A DNA stretch of 64,000 nucleotides, from positions 3,038,001 to 3,102,000 of the forward strand of contig NZ_CP023049.2 in assembly GCF_002285635.2 (NCBI RefSeq). The letters are read 5' to 3'. Both the position numbers and the translations under genes were made by a program. Shown piece by piece: positions 62,869-64,000 of the stretch. Every line of letters starts with the position of its first letter. Position 1 is the stretch's first letter. The DNA is from Chryseobacterium piperi. Its GTDB lineage: Bacteria > Bacteroidota > Bacteroidia > Flavobacteriales > Weeksellaceae. The notes below the pieces were generated by a model that was given only the letters and a program-made list of their open reading frames with translations, searched no databases and was not told the DNA's origin.

Positions 62869-64000
62869 ATGGCTTCAAACAAAATACAATTTAGAAGTAT
62901 TCATGAACTTAAAGACCCAGCTTTAAATAATAAGCTGGCTCAGAAAGAGTTTCAGGAAGAAATTCCGGTAGAAGATTTCCTTGGAGATGCTGAACAAAAC
63001 GGATCAAGTACTTCAAGAAGAGATTTCTTAAAGTTATTAGGATTTTCTACAGCAGCGGTAACACTAGCGGCTTGTGAAGCTCCGGTAATTAAAACGATTC
63101 CTTATGTGGTAAAACCTCATGATATTATTCCGGGGGTTCCTAATTACTACGCTTCAACATATTTCGATGGTTTCGATTTTGCTAGTGTTTTAGTAAAAAC
63201 CCGTGAAGGAAGACCTATTAAAATTGATCCAAACCCGGCAGCAGGTGATTTAGGTAAAACTAACGCAAGAGCTCAGGCAAGTGTACTTTCTCTTTATGAT
63301 AATGATAAAGTAAAACAGCCTAAGTTAGACAGTAAAGACGAAACTTTCGATAAAGTAGATGATTTCGTTCTTAAAGGTTTAGCAGAAGCTCAGGCAGCTG
63401 GCAAAAAGATTGTTCTTTTATCTCAGTCTTTTGCATCACCAACTTTCAAAAAGTTGTTTGCTGAATTCAAAGCTAAATATCCTACAGCTGAGCTTGTAAC
63501 TTATGATGCTTTCCCTTACTCTGCTGCATTAGATGCTGCTCAGGAAGTGTTCGGACAAAGAGCATTACCGGTTTACGATCTTAAAGGTTCAGAATTGGTT
63601 GTTTCTTTCCAGGCAGATTTCTTAGGAGATTACAATGCTGCAAGTTTAGAAACTTCTTATGCAGAAGCTAGAAAACCGGGAGCAAGCATGTTAAGACACA
63701 TTCAGGTTGAATCCAATATGTCTTTAACAGGAGCTAACGCTGACTCAAGATACAGACTAAAACCAAGTGCAGTAAACAAAACATTAGTTGAGGTTTATAA
63801 CGCTATTGTAGGTGGAGGTGCTGCTTCTGATAAAGTGGCTGCTGAAATCGTTAAAGAATTACAGGCTAAAGGCAGCAAAGCTGTTGTATTAGCTGACGGT
63901 TCTAAAGGAGCTCAGGTTCTGGCACACTTAATTAACCAAAAATTAGGTTCAGTAGCTTTCACAGGTAAAGCTAACTTCTTAAAAGAATTTGATAAAGCAA
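62869..64000 (+). CDS. actB: Alternative complex III molybdopterin-like/Fe-S subunit ActB (partial)
   Basis: The frame opens at ATG 62869 and runs off the right edge after 377 codons. The N-terminus has a long head (SIHELKDPALNNKLAQKEF) and a Tat-like signal TSRRDFLKLLGFSTAAVTLAAC, which is the variant Tat signal of ActB proteins, followed by the molybdopterin-oxidoreductase-like domain (VVKPHDIIPGVPNYYAST ... VLVKTREGRPIKIDPNP). In ActB this domain has lost the molybdenum cofactor and is fused to a 4x Fe-S ferredoxin-like part that lies beyond the window. It is the second gene of the act operon. Confidence 0.92.
   Translation, partial: MASNKIQFRSIHELKDPALNNKLAQKEFQEEIPVEDFLGDAEQNGSSTSRRDFLKLLGFSTAAVTLAACEAPVIKTIPYVVKPHDIIPGVPNYYASTYFDGFDFASVLVKTREGRPIKIDPNPAAGDLGKTNARAQASVLSLYDNDKVKQPKLDSKDETFDKVDDFVLKGLAEAQAAGKKIVLLSQSFASPTFKKLFAEFKAKYPTAELVTYDAFPYSAALDAAQEVFGQRALPVYDLKGSELVVSFQADFLGDYNAASLETSYAEARKPGASMLRHIQVESNMSLTGANADSRYRLKPSAVNKTLVEVYNAIVGGGAASDKVAAEIVKELQAKGSKAVVLADGSKGAQVLAHLINQKLGSVAFTGKANFLKEFDKA

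Noticed and set aside
1..64000. CRISPR arrays, tRNA or rRNA genes, insertion sequences
   Set aside because: No regularly spaced direct repeats, no cloverleaf or rRNA-like segments, and no transposase reading frame were noticed on either strand.

Overview
The window looks like chromosomal DNA of a flavobacterium of the family Weeksellaceae, most likely Chryseobacterium or a close relative. The reasons are the A+T-rich sequence with an ordinary start/stop code, repeated TAnnTTTG -7 promoter boxes typical of Bacteroidota, weak Shine-Dalgarno signals, gliding lipoprotein GldH, a type IX secretion C-terminal domain, the alternative complex III genes actA/actB, type III glutamine synthetase, and double-glycine 'bacteriocin-like' peptides. 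The genus is inferred from remembered gene content, not from a search.

Region 1 (1-11.3 kb) is accessory. It holds the end of an M15 peptidoglycan peptidase, a patatin-like phospholipase, a small acidic protein, a phage tail-fibre-like protein, a 1231-residue uncharacterised protein, a second fibre-like protein, and a polymorphic toxin with a C-terminal HELLH metallopeptidase motif followed, with a 4-bp overlap, by a probable immunity gene. Two promoters here carry a 15-bp palindrome exactly 11 nt upstream of a TAnnTTTG box. The same arrangement recurs at 23.5 kb before a WYL-domain regulator, so that regulator may control the island.

Region 2 (11.3-23.4 kb) is a tripartite export locus. A NtrY/NtrC-like histidine kinase and sigma-54-type response regulator are transcribed leftward. 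Divergently run an HlyD-like adaptor, a head-GIN surface protein, a MacB/LolD-type ATPase, two tandem paralogous FtsX permeases and a TolC-like channel. A palindrome and a weak -24/-12 element lie in the divergent gap.

Region 3 (23.5-35.3 kb) mixes regulation and housekeeping: a 30-codon leader ORF with the WYL regulator, a TonB-C-like secreted protein, tadA, a GNAT acetyltransferase, coaX, a double-glycine peptide gene, an M1 metallopeptidase, an uncharacterised protein with a nucleosidase-like C-terminus, type III glutamine synthetase, and an NlpC/P60 lipoprotein.

Region 4 (35.5-46.1 kb) contains the rod-shape operon mreB-mreC-mreD-mrdA-rodA with a pentapeptide-repeat gene downstream (minus strand), then the divergent haem genes hemA-hemC-hemD-hemE.

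Region 5 (46.1-64 kb) contains a T9SS cargo protein, an apparently frameshifted double-glycine peptide gene, sufS, the L25/Ctc gene and prs, a GDSL lipoprotein with a FadL-type porin, the ricT-gldH-PBP1A cluster, selO, a polytopic membrane protein, a SPOR protein, and actA plus the start of actB, which runs off the right edge. I saw no rRNA, tRNA, CRISPR array, insertion sequence or integrase.
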